From Cytophagales bacterium (GTDB taxonomy: Bacteria; Bacteroidota; Bacteroidia; Cytophagales; Bernardetiaceae), in assembly GCA_013299045.1 (NCBI GenBank), contig JAAFJX010000002.1, positions 124,001-188,000 on the forward strand: a stretch of 64,000 nt of DNA. Reading direction: 5' to 3'. Each line of letters starts with the position of its first letter. The first letter of the stretch is position 1. Both the position numbers and the translations under genes were made by a program. This document shows, piece by piece, positions 1 through 10,400 of this stretch. Below the pieces are notes generated by a model. The model was not told the DNA's origin, did no database searches, and saw only the letters and a program-made list of their open reading frames with translations.

Positions 1-1502
1 AACTAAGCAGCCTTCTCCTGAACAACTTACTCATTACCAAATCCATGTTTTTCAATACCTCACAAAACATGAAGAGGCATATACAAAACACCAAAGACAA
101 CAAGCTACTCCAGCTTTATAACGACTGGTCTTTGGTACGCAAGCAACTTGCTAACGCCACACAAATGAGCAATGAGTATTTAAAAGCACAAAATATTAGT
201 TTTGACTCCCTTACAGAAACTGCAAATGCTTTAGAAAAGGAGCTCTCGCTCAAAACCTCCTTACAAATTGATAAAAAGAGAGTAGTGTGGCAGGACGTGC
301 AGCGCCAACTCAAAAAAAATGAAGCAGCGGTAGAAGTTATCAGAATTTGGTATCACAACAAATCTTATAAGGATTCTGTCATGTATTTGGCCTTTATTAC
401 TACACCAGAAACAAGCAGCTCCCCACTTTTTGTCCTGCTCCCAAACGGCAATTATCTTGAAAAAGAAGGTCTTAGCTTCTATCAAAATAGCATTCAGTAC
501 AGTCATTTGGATACCTTTTCTTACAACTCTTTTTGGAAGCCCATACAAGAAAGAATAGGAGCAGCCAAAACCGTTTATTTTTCTGGCGACGGAGTCTTTC
601 ATCAAATCAATCTGGCCACTCTTTATAACCCCCAACGCAAGCGTTATTTACACCAGAGCATCAAGATACAGCTTTTGAGCAGCACACGCGACCTTATGTT
701 GATACAAAACACTAAAAAACAAACAAAAAACTACAAGGATTATCAGATTCATCTCTTTGGCTATCCGAACTACGCACTCAAACAAGCCGCTATGCTATCC
801 GAACCTGAACTCAAAGGCGTACTGGAAGAACAACAAGAACAAAACATCAAGAAGCTGCGCTTTTTTAATTTAAGCATAGGCCAAGTTAAAGAACTGCCCG
901 CCACTAAAGTAGAAGTGGAACAAATTGTAAGTATGGCGCAAAGGCAAAATATAAAAACCCACATCTATTTGGGCAACAAGGCTACCGAAAGCTCACTCAA
1001 GGGTTTACAAAGCCCCAGCATTCTGCACATAGCCACGCATGGCTTTTTTATCAAAGAAGAAGATAACAACAGCAACCTGAGTATGGACAACGCCCTTACT
1101 CGCTCAGGGCTATTACTTGCAGGCGCGGAAGAGGGCATTACTTTGGCTGATAAGGGCGAAGAAAACGGCATACTTACCGCACAAGAAGCCTTTGGTCTGA
1201 ACTTGAATGATACGGACTTGGTCGTTTTATCGGCCTGTGAAACAGGGCTGGGTGATATACAAAACGGTGAGGGTGTAAATGGTTTACAACGCGCTTTTAT
1301 GCAAGCTGGCGCAAAATCAATCTTGATGAGCCTCTGGAAGGTGGACGACGATGCTACCCAAAAGTTAATGACTTTGTTCTATCAAAATTTACTAGAAAAA
1401 AAGCAAAGTAAAAGATTGGCTTTTGAAAACGCCCAAAGCAAGTTGCGTAAAACCTACCCAGAGCCTTACTATTGGGGTGCTTTTGTGTTATTGGGGGAAT
1501 AA
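1..1502 (+). CDS. TPR-CHAT protease-like protein, 3' part only
   Basis: The reading frame is open to the window edge, so the gene begins upstream. The first visible residues (LLITKSMFFNTSQNMKRHI) align with the linker before the CHAT domain of the next gene (GILFTKGIIFSSTQKMKNAI), so the ATG at 45 is internal and an upstream TPR region is expected. The rest is a CHAT (caspase-HetF-associated with TPR) domain. The His of ATHGFF (codon at 1038) and the Cys of SACETGLGD (codon at 1236) form the expected catalytic dyad. CHAT proteins are caspase-like cysteine proteases; the substrate here is unknown. It is paralogous to the 1648-4569 gene, and the last codons plus the 3' flank are identical in the two genes. 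Confident of the family, not of the role. Confidence 0.9.
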   Translation, partial: LSSLLLNNLLITKSMFFNTSQNMKRHIQNTKDNKLLQLYNDWSLVRKQLANATQMSNEYLKAQNISFDSLTETANALEKELSLKTSLQIDKKRVVWQDVQRQLKKNEAAVEVIRIWYHNKSYKDSVMYLAFITTPETSSSPLFVLLPNGNYLEKEGLSFYQNSIQYSHLDTFSYNSFWKPIQERIGAAKTVYFSGDGVFHQINLATLYNPQRKRYLHQSIKIQLLSSTRDLMLIQNTKKQTKNYKDYQIHLFGYPNYALKQAAMLSEPELKGVLEEQQEQNIKKLRFFNLSIGQVKELPATKVEVEQIVSMAQRQNIKTHIYLGNKATESSLKGLQSPSILHIATHGFFIKEEDNNSNLSMDNALTRSGLLLAGAEEGITLADKGEENGILTAQEAFGLNLNDTDLVVLSACETGLGDIQNGEGVNGLQRAFMQAGAKSILMSLWKVDDDATQKLMTLFYQNLLEKKQSKRLAFENAQSKLRKTYPEPYYWGAFVLLGE

Positions 1503-1574
1503 AACATGGCCAGTCATCTAGTATTCTAAACAGAAACAAGGCCTACTAAATTTTCAAGCTAGCGCGGATTCTTT
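1457..1574 (+). repeat. 118-bp perfect direct repeat, copy 1
   Basis: This stretch is base-for-base identical to 4524-4641 by eye. It covers the last 46 bases of the TPR-CHAT gene including the stop, and 72 non-coding bases. Because the non-coding part is conserved too, it indicates a recent tandem duplication or gene conversion rather than selection on protein. Confidence 0.93.
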
Positions 1575-1647
1575 TTTTAAAAGATAACGAATAAACAGCA
1601 TACTTCATAAATAAAACTCTCACTATCTCCACTTTCTCTAACTGTTT

Positions 1648-4569
1648 ATGTGCTCAGTACGTCTTTATCTTCTAATCTCTTTATTAGCGCTTTCAAGTTT
1701 CAGTACTCAAGCCCAAACTTGGCAGGTTTTAGACAGTCTAGGACAGGTGCTTATCAAGAAGCAAAAGTTCAAAGAGGCAGACTCTGTTCTGAAACTTGCT
1801 CTCAAAAAAATAGAGATACAGCACGGCAAAGATACTGCTTATAGCATTGTAGCTATTCGTTTAGGCAAACTTTATTATGGCAACCTGAGCCGCTACCAAG
1901 AAGCCATACCTATTTTGGAAGAGGCGCACAGGCTTTTAAGCCAACACAAAACGCAAAAAATCCTCCCTTATGCGTTGGCCTGCCACGAACTAGCCAATTT
2001 GTATTCAGAACTTGACCGCTTTGAAGAGGCCGAAAGATATTACACAGAATCCAAAGGCATCAGAGAACGTGTTTTGGGCAAAATGAGTGTTGAATACGCT
2101 ATTTCTTGTAATAATCTAGCCAATCTTTATATGGATTTAGGCAACCACATACAAGCCGAACAACTGCATGAAGAAGCCAGGTCTATCAGAGAGGCTGTTC
2201 TAGGTAAAAAACACGCACACTATGCCTCTTCTTGCAACAACTTGGCTCTGCTGAACCAAAAAATAGGTAAATACAATATTGCGGAGGCTTATTACATAGA
2301 AACCAGGCATATCAGAGAGGAGGTATATGGCAAAAAGCACCTGGAATATGCCGCCGCTTGCAGCAATTTGGCCAATTTGTATATGCAAGAAGGTATCTAT
2401 GAACGTGCTACAGCCTTGCATACCGAAGCCTTGCAGATTAAAGCAGACCTCTTAGGCGAAGATAATATGTCTTATGTGCGAACAGCTATAGGCTTGGCTA
2501 TAACTTACAGCCACACGGGAGATTATAGAAAAGCTGAAGATTGTATGATAAAATGTCAGAACATCATTGCACAAAAATTTGGTAAAGAACATCACGAATT
2601 TACTTCTGTTTGTACGAATTTGGCTAATAATTACTTTAGAGAGGGGAACTATGAAAAAGCCAAAGAACTCAGCCTTATGGCATTACAAACAACACAGAAA
2701 ATTTTAGGTAGGGAGCAGCTAGAAACAGCCCAACTGCTAGGCAACTTGTCATCTATGTATGCTAATCTCCATTTATTTGACAGCGCCATCATTTACGGAG
2801 AAGAGGCTAGGCAAATTAAAATAAAACTATTTGGTAATAAGCACATAAGCACCATTTTAGAGGGTATAAGTTTAGCCAATATTTATCAAAATACCAAGAA
2901 TCAAAAAATGGCACACAGCCTCTTTCAAGAGTCTTTTCAAAACCTAACCGAATACATTAGTAACATTTTTCCCAATCTATCCGAACAAGAAAAGCAAGCT
3001 TTCTGGCACTCTTTTCAATTTTTCTTACCCAGCTATACAGACCTTTGCTCTCAAGACGCTGGAAGTAATCCAGAATTAATGGCTTTTGTTTTTAATGGAA
3101 TACTCTTTACCAAAGGGATTATTTTTTCTTCTACCCAAAAAATGAAAAATGCCATTTTGCACAGCGGCGACACAGCACTCATCAATCAATTCAAAGATTG
3201 GAAAAAGAAAAGAGAGCTTCATACACATTTGCAGCAGCTTTCCCTAAACGAACAAAAACAACAAAACATAAACTTGGAAGAACTCAAAATACAAGTGAAT
3301 GATTTAGAAAAGGACTTGTCTCAAAAATCTACTAATTTTGGCGAGAACTTACAAACCCGAAGCTACAAATGGCAAGACGTTAAAGCAAAATTAGCTAAAA
3401 ATGAAGTTGTTGTGGAAGTCATCAAAACAGCTAGCAATTACATGGCACTCTTTGTTACGCCTAATACAGTTAGCGCGCCCAACTTCCTCACTTTCAGTAA
3501 TCCAGAACTCATGGAAACGGACTTGCTGAGTTATTACAAAAATTGCATTGAGTTCAAAGTTGATGATACAGTTTCGTATAGTGCTTTTTGGCAACCCATA
3601 GCTGAAAAAATTAAGACTTTGGGCATCAAGAAAAATGCAAAAATTTATTTTGCTCCCGACGGCGTTTTTCACCAGATTAGCCTCAATACCCTCAAAAACC
3701 CTAAGACAGGTTTGTTCCTTTTGGACGAATCTAAAATTCAGCTCATAGGCAGCAGCCGCGATGTCATTGAACTCAACAAAAAAAGCCGCGATTTGAGCAA
3801 AAACTATCAAAACTATCAGGCTCATCTGCTGGGTTATCCAGTTTACGGTATCAATAAGGCTGAAAAAGAACAAGAAAAAAAGCGCGACCGCTCCGCGGGT
3901 TTTTCCGGCATACAGTCTGCCGTGGGGGTTGCGGGTTCGGTGTCCATGCTGCCTGGCACCAAAAAAGAAGTAGAAAACGTGTTTGGCTTGTTCAATCAAA
4001 AAAAGCTAAAGGTAAACCTGCTGTTGGCCGAAAATGCCACCGAAGAGGCCGTTAAAAACCTCAAAAGCCCAACAGTCCTGCACGTAGCCACGCATGGCTT
4101 TTTTATCCCAGAAGTCAAAGATGCAGAAGTCAAAGATATACAAATGGCCATGAACAGAAACCTTTTGAAAAACCCTTTGATGCGCTCTGGTTTACTGCTG
4201 GCAGGCTGCCAAAAACCCAACCCAGAAGGTGAAGATGGCATTTTGACTGCCGAAGAAGTTATGAACTTAAACCTCGATGACACAGAACTGGTGGTCATGT
4301 CTGCCTGCGAAACAGGTTTGGGCGATATTGAAGCCGGTGAAGGCGTTTTCGGCCTACAGCGCGCCTTTCAGCAAGCTGGCGCAAAATCAATCTTGATGAG
4401 CCTCTGGAAGGTGGACGATGAGGCCACACAAACCTTGATGACGGAATTTTATACAGCTCTACTCAAAGGGCAAAGCAAGCGCCAAGCCTTCAAAACCGCC
4501 CAAATGACCCTCAAAAAACGTTTCCCAGAGCCTTACTATTGGGGTGCTTTTGTGTTATTGGGGGAATAA
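1648..4569 (+). CDS. Exported TPR-CHAT protease-like protein
   Basis: The protein has 973 residues. A signal peptide (hydrophobic core LYLLISLLALSSF, probable cut after STQAQ) places it outside the cytoplasm. Residues about 35-430 are tandem TPR units of the 42-residue type with recurring NLANLY and EAxxIRE patterns. A helical linker follows, then a CHAT domain over about the last 350 residues. Catalytic candidates are His816 (in VATHGFF) and Cys887 (in SACETGLGD). The family is caspase-like; in type III-E CRISPR a cytoplasmic TPR-CHAT is the partner of gRAMP, but nothing of that kind is nearby and the signal peptide argues against it. It lies about 145 bases after its paralogue, possibly in one transcript. 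The substrate is unknown. Confidence 0.92.
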   Translation: MCSVRLYLLISLLALSSFSTQAQTWQVLDSLGQVLIKKQKFKEADSVLKLALKKIEIQHGKDTAYSIVAIRLGKLYYGNLSRYQEAIPILEEAHRLLSQHKTQKILPYALACHELANLYSELDRFEEAERYYTESKGIRERVLGKMSVEYAISCNNLANLYMDLGNHIQAEQLHEEARSIREAVLGKKHAHYASSCNNLALLNQKIGKYNIAEAYYIETRHIREEVYGKKHLEYAAACSNLANLYMQEGIYERATALHTEALQIKADLLGEDNMSYVRTAIGLAITYSHTGDYRKAEDCMIKCQNIIAQKFGKEHHEFTSVCTNLANNYFREGNYEKAKELSLMALQTTQKILGREQLETAQLLGNLSSMYANLHLFDSAIIYGEEARQIKIKLFGNKHISTILEGISLANIYQNTKNQKMAHSLFQESFQNLTEYISNIFPNLSEQEKQAFWHSFQFFLPSYTDLCSQDAGSNPELMAFVFNGILFTKGIIFSSTQKMKNAILHSGDTALINQFKDWKKKRELHTHLQQLSLNEQKQQNINLEELKIQVNDLEKDLSQKSTNFGENLQTRSYKWQDVKAKLAKNEVVVEVIKTASNYMALFVTPNTVSAPNFLTFSNPELMETDLLSYYKNCIEFKVDDTVSYSAFWQPIAEKIKTLGIKKNAKIYFAPDGVFHQISLNTLKNPKTGLFLLDESKIQLIGSSRDVIELNKKSRDLSKNYQNYQAHLLGYPVYGINKAEKEQEKKRDRSAGFSGIQSAVGVAGSVSMLPGTKKEVENVFGLFNQKKLKVNLLLAENATEEAVKNLKSPTVLHVATHGFFIPEVKDAEVKDIQMAMNRNLLKNPLMRSGLLLAGCQKPNPEGEDGILTAEEVMNLNLDDTELVVMSACETGLGDIEAGEGVFGLQRAFQQAGAKSILMSLWKVDDEATQTLMTEFYTALLKGQSKRQAFKTAQMTLKKRFPEPYYWGAFVLLGE

Positions 4570-4641
4570 AACATGGCCAGTCATCTAGTATTCTAAACAG
4601 AAACAAGGCCTACTAAATTTTCAAGCTAGCGCGGATTCTTT
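4524..4641 (+). repeat. 118-bp perfect direct repeat, copy 2
   Basis: Second copy of the repeat at 1457-1574, offset by 3067 bases. It again spans the final CHAT codons, the stop and 72 bases of 3' flank. Identity stops at a T-run, where copy 1 continues TTTTAAAA and copy 2 continues with AATAAATG. Confidence 0.93.
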
Positions 4642-4701
4642 AATAAATGTAAGCTAAATTGAGAACTTAGATTCAACAAATAAATATCCATTCGTAGGCT
4701 G

Positions 4702-6684
4702 CTAGTCTTGTTCCGTTTCCTCCGAGCTCCAAATACAGGCCTCAATTCGTCTATTCAACTCGCGGCCATCTTTTTCATCATCATTAGAAAAAATAGGTGA
4801 GCGTCCTCCTTTGCCTATGGCCATAAAACGGTCTTCGTTTACTTGCTTTTTGTCTACAATATAGCGGACAACGGCTTGTGCCCTTTCCAAAGAGAGTCTT
4901 TCATTGGTTAATGAATCGCCTTGGTTATCTGTGTGTCCGATAATTTGTAGTTTTAACTCAGGATTTCTAATCATGGCAAGGTGTATTCTTTCCAGCTCTT
5001 CAAAAGAACTTGGCAGTAATTTGGCCGAACCAGATTCAAAACGAATTTGACGGAGCGTAAACACTTCTTTGTTGCCTAACTTACTGAAATCTATGGAGGT
5101 AGAATCAGGGTTTCGTCTTACAAAAAAGTTGTTGGTTAATTCTTGGCTTGTTTTAGCATAAATGAGCTTTGAATCTATATTTAGATATTGCTGATAGAGT
5201 ACCTTTTTATCCAAGAGTACTCTTATCTTGAGTTTTTTGGCAATAGGCAGCTCTAAGGAGTAGAAGCCTTTTTCATCAGTTTTGGCCTCTTTAACGAGCT
5301 TATCGCTCTCTGTTATCTGAATTAGGGCATCTTTAATTGGCGCATTGCTGTCTCTGTCCTTAATAACGCCCTTCACGTTGAGTTTGCTATACATATAAAC
5401 GCGATAGATGTCAAAACCTCCCATACCACCAGCACGGTCGCTGCTGAGATAAGAAATATTACTAGAGGTAGGCACAAAATAAACATCGTCTGCTACCGAG
5501 TTTATAGGATAAGGCATCAACTCTGGCGCGCTCCATGCCTTTTTCTCAGAGTTGTAGTCCGTGTAGTAAATATCGTATCCACCAAAGCCGCTCGGCCTTT
5601 GAGAACTAAAATACAGCCGTTTACCATCTTCGGATAGATAGGGCGATGTTTCATTGTACTCCGTATTAAGCACGTCTATTGGCTCTGCCCCACCCCACAC
5701 ATAGTTAAGTTTCAGTTCTGCTATAAATAAATCCATGTCGCCCTCACCAGCTTGGTCGGACGCAAAGACAATAGTTTTGCCATTTTTGGCTATATTGGCT
5801 GATACTTCTTTGGCAAGACGCTTGTTGATAACACGCTCAAAGCCTGTCCCTCCCATATCTTTCCATACTCCATCTTGTTTGTCCAGATAGCTTAAATTAC
5901 CTTCACGAGTTACTAACAAAGAAACATTGCGATTGTCATTTTCGTTTTCAATAACCTGCAATGAAACCTTGTTGAGTTCGTCCTCCTCGCCAGAAGGGTA
6001 AATCAGACTGGCCTTTCCCCATTCGCCCGCACGAACCATGCCTGCCACAAAAATTTGAATGTTATTGCTAGAGTCCTGGCTTAACTGCATAAACTTAGAA
6101 GGCTGCCTGTTAAAGAAGAGGTCTTTCCCTGTTTTGCCAATCGCACAAGAAAAATCCGAACTAGTCGTGTTGATATTCCCTTCTAGCCTTTCTACGGCCA
6201 TGTTGGCCTCTAAATTCATAGACCTGACCACACGATTATACTGCTCGTAAAGAACGTTAAGCGGGTCATCTACTTGGTTTCGTTTATTGTTTTTCAGTTC
6301 TATGGCCGCTTTATTAATCTGATAGTTCGCATCAGTCATATTTCCGCAGGCCATAAGCGCCTTGATGTAGCCTAGCTCCATGCGCTCGGAAGGCGGAATA
6401 TCGTTGTCAAATTGATTGGCCGCTTTGAAGTAAGCAAGTGCCTTCTCAAACTCGCTCATTTCTAAAAGTTTGAGAGCAATAAGGTACTTAAACAATCCAT
6501 TGGTAGGATAATACCTTTCGGCAGAGAGTAAGGTCTGATAAGCGGCTTTAACATCGACTAGGGTTTTGTTAGCGTTTTGGCGCTTATAAGTCGCTAGATA
6601 CTCCTCAGGACTCATTTGTGCATAACAAAACTCAGAGGAAAAGTTTAAACAGCATAAAAGGACGACTAGAAGCAATAGTTTCAT
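4702..6684 (-). CDS. TPR-PD40-carboxypeptidase-regulatory-OmpA envelope protein (PorE-like architecture)
   Basis: An ATG lies 33 bases upstream (6717), but the Met at 6684 begins a clean signal peptide (MKLLLLVVLLCCLNF, cut near CYAQ), so I use it (660 residues). Domains in order: N-terminal TPR-like helices (about 20-150), a PD40/WD40-like propeller with repeated LYFSSxRxxGxGGYDIY blades (about 260-430), a carboxypeptidase regulatory-like domain (about 435-510), and a C-terminal OmpA domain with FESGSAKL, IIGHTDNQGD and NERLSLERA, which binds peptidoglycan. This is the architecture of the type IX secretion protein PorE, but Bacteroidota carry many paralogues and no clear lipobox is visible, so the function is only suggested. 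Confidence 0.88.
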   Translation of the reverse strand: MKLLLLVVLLCCLNFSSEFCYAQMSPEEYLATYKRQNANKTLVDVKAAYQTLLSAERYYPTNGLFKYLIALKLLEMSEFEKALAYFKAANQFDNDIPPSERMELGYIKALMACGNMTDANYQINKAAIELKNNKRNQVDDPLNVLYEQYNRVVRSMNLEANMAVERLEGNINTTSSDFSCAIGKTGKDLFFNRQPSKFMQLSQDSSNNIQIFVAGMVRAGEWGKASLIYPSGEEDELNKVSLQVIENENDNRNVSLLVTREGNLSYLDKQDGVWKDMGGTGFERVINKRLAKEVSANIAKNGKTIVFASDQAGEGDMDLFIAELKLNYVWGGAEPIDVLNTEYNETSPYLSEDGKRLYFSSQRPSGFGGYDIYYTDYNSEKKAWSAPELMPYPINSVADDVYFVPTSSNISYLSSDRAGGMGGFDIYRVYMYSKLNVKGVIKDRDSNAPIKDALIQITESDKLVKEAKTDEKGFYSLELPIAKKLKIRVLLDKKVLYQQYLNIDSKLIYAKTSQELTNNFFVRRNPDSTSIDFSKLGNKEVFTLRQIRFESGSAKLLPSSFEELERIHLAMIRNPELKLQIIGHTDNQGDSLTNERLSLERAQAVVRYIVDKKQVNEDRFMAIGKGGRSPIFSNDDEKDGRELNRRIEACIWSSEETEQD

Positions 6685-6844
6685 TGTAGATGATGTTTGA
6701 GTAAATCTGCTTAGCACGATACTGCTTTTTTACACCATTATAACGCCAAAAATGCTAAATCTTACTTTTTTCACGCCTTCTTTTGTCTTAACGTTTATAT
6801 TTTTGAAAGAATGACCCACACCAATAACAAAGCCTAAAACAGCA

Positions 6845-6874
6845 AAGAGGCCATCTTTTGGGAGACAGCCTCTT
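6845..6874 (-). terminator. Probable rho-independent terminator
   Basis: A 7-base perfect stem (AAGAGGC/GCCTCTT) with a 16-base loop lies 30 bases beyond the stop of the 6904-7335 gene. On the minus strand it is followed by TTGCTGTTTT. It resembles the terminator at 11915-11953. Confidence 0.5.
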
Positions 6875-6903
6875 GAAGCAAAATAATAGACAAACCTGAT
6901 TGC

Positions 6904-7335
6904 TTATTTTCTAGCCAATTCAAAACGGTAGAGTGTGCGCAATTTTCCAGGAAGTGTTACATACGTTTCGGTTATCATCTTAGTAGCGTCAAGAATAATA
7001 ACAGTATGTGTACCAGACTTAGGAGCACCGCGGTCAAACGTAAGTTGGTTGTTGTTCACTGGCTCAAGTTCATATTTGCCACTATTAGCAGTGCTTAATG
7101 CCAAAGAAGGAGCACCATCAGGGTTCTTCACGTTGTAAGTACCATCTTCCTCAAAAGAAATTTCGTAGTTCTTATACATATCAGGCATGGACTCTTCGCT
7201 ACCAAAAGATGCCTTTGTTACCATCCAGTCACCAACAAGAAGACTAGGGCGTGGGCTTACAGAAGTGCCGCCACAAGCGGTCAGAAACGCGATAAACGCA
7301 GTAGCAATAAGAGAAAACAATATTTGACGTTTCAT
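6904..7335 (-). CDS. Small lipoprotein, lipocalin-like
   Basis: The protein has 143 residues with a lipoprotein signal peptide ending in the lipobox LTAC (Cys21). After a short linker, the mature part has the alternating strand pattern and early GDWMVTKASF motif of the small lipocalin-like lipoproteins (DUF4923/DUF5004 type) common in Bacteroidota, with later FEEDGTYNV and GKYEL strands. No ligand can be inferred. It is a single gene with a terminator-like hairpin behind it. Confidence 0.75.
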   Translation of the reverse strand: MKRQILFSLIATAFIAFLTACGGTSVSPRPSLLVGDWMVTKASFGSEESMPDMYKNYEISFEEDGTYNVKNPDGAPSLALSTANSGKYELEPVNNNQLTFDRGAPKSGTHTVIILDATKMITETYVTLPGKLRTLYRFELARK

Positions 7336-7431
7336 TTTAAAGTTTTTTTATTTTGAATGAATTAGAGAAGTTTAAAACATAAAAACGAATCAAAAGCCGA
7401 CCGATACAGCCGGCTTTTGACTGATAATAAT

Positions 7432-10400
7432 CTATTTTTGAACGCTTACCTTTTTCTGGATCACGCCCATATCTGTTACTACCTCTACGATGTAAAGGCC
7501 TGCAGATACATTGCCCAAATCAATTTCTGTTTGAACTATACCTGTAGTATTGTTGTAGCGTTGCTCAAATACAAGCTGACCGGCAGTGCTCAACACACGC
7601 ACTTGCGCGTAGCTAAACTTATCAGCCTGAATGTCCAACAAGAAGCGACCTGTATTTGGGTTAGGATAAACCTCAAAGCGAGTGGCATTCAAGCTATTTC
7701 CGCTAGCCAAAATAACAGATGGTCTAACAGATACGATGTTAGAAGCCTCGCCGCGTTTGAAAGACCTGCCATCTTTAAGAATAGGATAGATGCGGAAACC
7801 ATACACATTGCCATTTAGCAGACGTTCTACTGTGTAGTTAGTTTGCTCACGTGGCACTTTCGCTACCAAAAGAAGTGGGTTTGTTGTGTCGTAACCATAA
7901 ATTTCAAAGCCCGCTACATCATCTTGCTCCTTGAGTGGCGCGTTCCAGCTCAAATAAGCAGAACGATAGCCAGGCTCACCAGTAAGTGTTGCTACATAAG
8001 GCGGTATCTCATTGGCAGGAAGTGGGCAGATGGCATCAAATGGTGCACTGAATGCGGTCAGACCTGTAGGATAAATGTATTGAACACGATAGAAATAACG
8101 AACACCAATGACGATGTTGTCATCTACATAAGACTCAAACAAAGGAGCTGCATTGTCGCCAACTACAGCAAGAACTTCCCACGGGCCACTCGTAACATCA
8201 GTCGTACGTGTAATCATATAACCTGTGTTGAGAGTCGAGCTATCACCCCAAGTAACTAAAGTACTGGCACAAATACTGTTGCCCTCTGCATCTAAAGTAA
8301 AGTTAGGGAAAGCCTTGCCTGCAATAGGCTCATAGCCAGAGCCGCACATGGCTACGTTGTCCACCATCCAGTAGGTTGAAAAATTACCAGTGTAACGGAA
8401 ACGAGCCTTCAATCTACGAGTAGGAGTTAAGAAACCCGTTACATCAAAAGTGTGGTTAGAGAAAGCTGTTGCAGGCGGAGCGCCGCCAGTAAAATAAGCC
8501 GCAGAGTTCATCGTGATAACGCCAGCAGGGGGGGCCACAAGTGGGTTACCAACTGCTATCAAATTCCAAGAAGCGCCGTTATTATTGCTAAACTCCACAA
8601 AAACACGGTCACCAAAAGTTGTGTTCAAGTTCTGTGAAAAAGAGAAATTAACCGCTTCGTATTCTACAGGAATATCTATTTGAGGTGTTTCAAGGGCTAC
8701 GTTTTCAGCACCGCTAGCACCACCACTAAGCGCATCGCTATCAAAAATAGCAATAGGGTTCGTCATGATTGGCGGAATGATACGGCCTGCTGGGTTGTTA
8801 AAACGCCAAGTGTCAAATGCAGGGTTACCCAAAATGATGTTGTTTACCCAGCCTGTTGGCGGAGTAGCACCCGTAGCGCCAGTAAAGCGTTCATCCAATC
8901 TACAGCCAAGGAATACGGGAGGTGGAGCAAACTTGTGTTGAACAACAGCTATCAACTCGTTATTGATAGGCTCTATGTCGCCAGGCGTATTTGCCGTAAT
9001 TTTGAAGGTATAATTACCTGGTATAGACATAGAAACAAGTGAAGAAAACACAAAGTTGAAGCTAGAACCCGGTGCTAAAGCAGGTGAAAAGGTAGGGGTT
9101 TCAGTCGCTACTTGTACACCAAGCGGGCCAGTAACTTCATAGCTAATGGTGTAGTTAGTAATAGGACCACCGCCAGTGTTAGCCAACACAACCGTTACTG
9201 TTTGTGGCAGCAACATATTGGTAGCAGACACAGGAGTTGCAAGGCTTTCTACCGAAATATCTTTCAAAACAGCAGTTGCAATTTCTACTTTATCCACGCC
9301 AACTCCTTCATCGGTTACAGCTGCATCAGACTGAAAGCGGTATCTGAAACGCACCCTATCAGCACCAATAGCGCTAATAATGTTATCTAATGGGCGCATA
9401 GAGCGTATCCACTTCGTAGAGTTGCCGTCCCAAAAGTCTTCTGCTTCGTTTGTGTACCAGTTTACGCCGTCGCCAAATGTACCAAGCTTCTGCCAGCCAA
9501 AACCAGGCGAGGCATCAACTGCGGAGGTGCCAGTGTTGGGATAGTTTAAAAGGAACTCAATAAACATACCGTCCAAATTGCTCTCTGTCTTAAAAATATT
9601 CATAAAAGACAAGGCAGGAATATTAGGCGAAGCGAGCGTTGGTGATGACAGGTCAAATACAGGCGTGTACATAAATGCGTCTTCGTTGTTCACGTAGTTG
9701 GCAGCTAAGTCTGTAACTGCGCAGCGCGTTCCTTCAAATGGGTCGCTTATCACAGTTTTAGACGGGTTGCCACGCTGCCATGCCGTTGTTAATGCCTGAA
9801 CAGGTATATATGGCGAAGTGGCAGTTTCAAAGCCTTCCGCATAAGGAGCAGTGTTTGTAACAGTAACCAAGAAAAGGCGCTCACGATTAATGTTTGCAAT
9901 ATCATTGGCTGGTACTACGTCATCTGGTGCGTTCAGGTCAATACTAATTCGGTACAAACCAGGCTGCGAGAGGTCTAGTGTAGTGCCTAAAATTGGAAGA
10001 GTAGCTGTAGTACCGCAGTTTACAACACCAGTAGCAATGCCTGCCGAGGTAAGAGTAGCGCCTGCACCAGCAATAGTAATAGGGCCTGTAACCGTTACAC
10101 TAACTGGGACGTTGGAAAGAAGAGAACCGCCCAAATTTTGTATTTGTGCGCTAAGTGGCTCAGCAGCACCTAAAACAAAAGAGGTTGGTGCCATTGTGAT
10201 ACCTACTGCACGAGCATCTACTTGTCCAGCAACAAGTTCAAAGTTATCAAAGCCGAAGCCTTTAAAAGCATCGCCAGCAGTTCCTTCAAGGTGTACTCTT
10301 ATACGAAAGCGCACTTGCGTAACAGCTGGTGTAAATATGGCGCAAGGCAGTTGGAAAGAACGCTTTGTCCAGAGTTCTGAACCAGCCACACCGGCTACGT

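Noticed and set aside
1648-4569. TPR-CHAT as part of a type III-E CRISPR (gRAMP) system
   Set aside because: No CRISPR array or gRAMP-like gene is present and the protein has a signal peptide.
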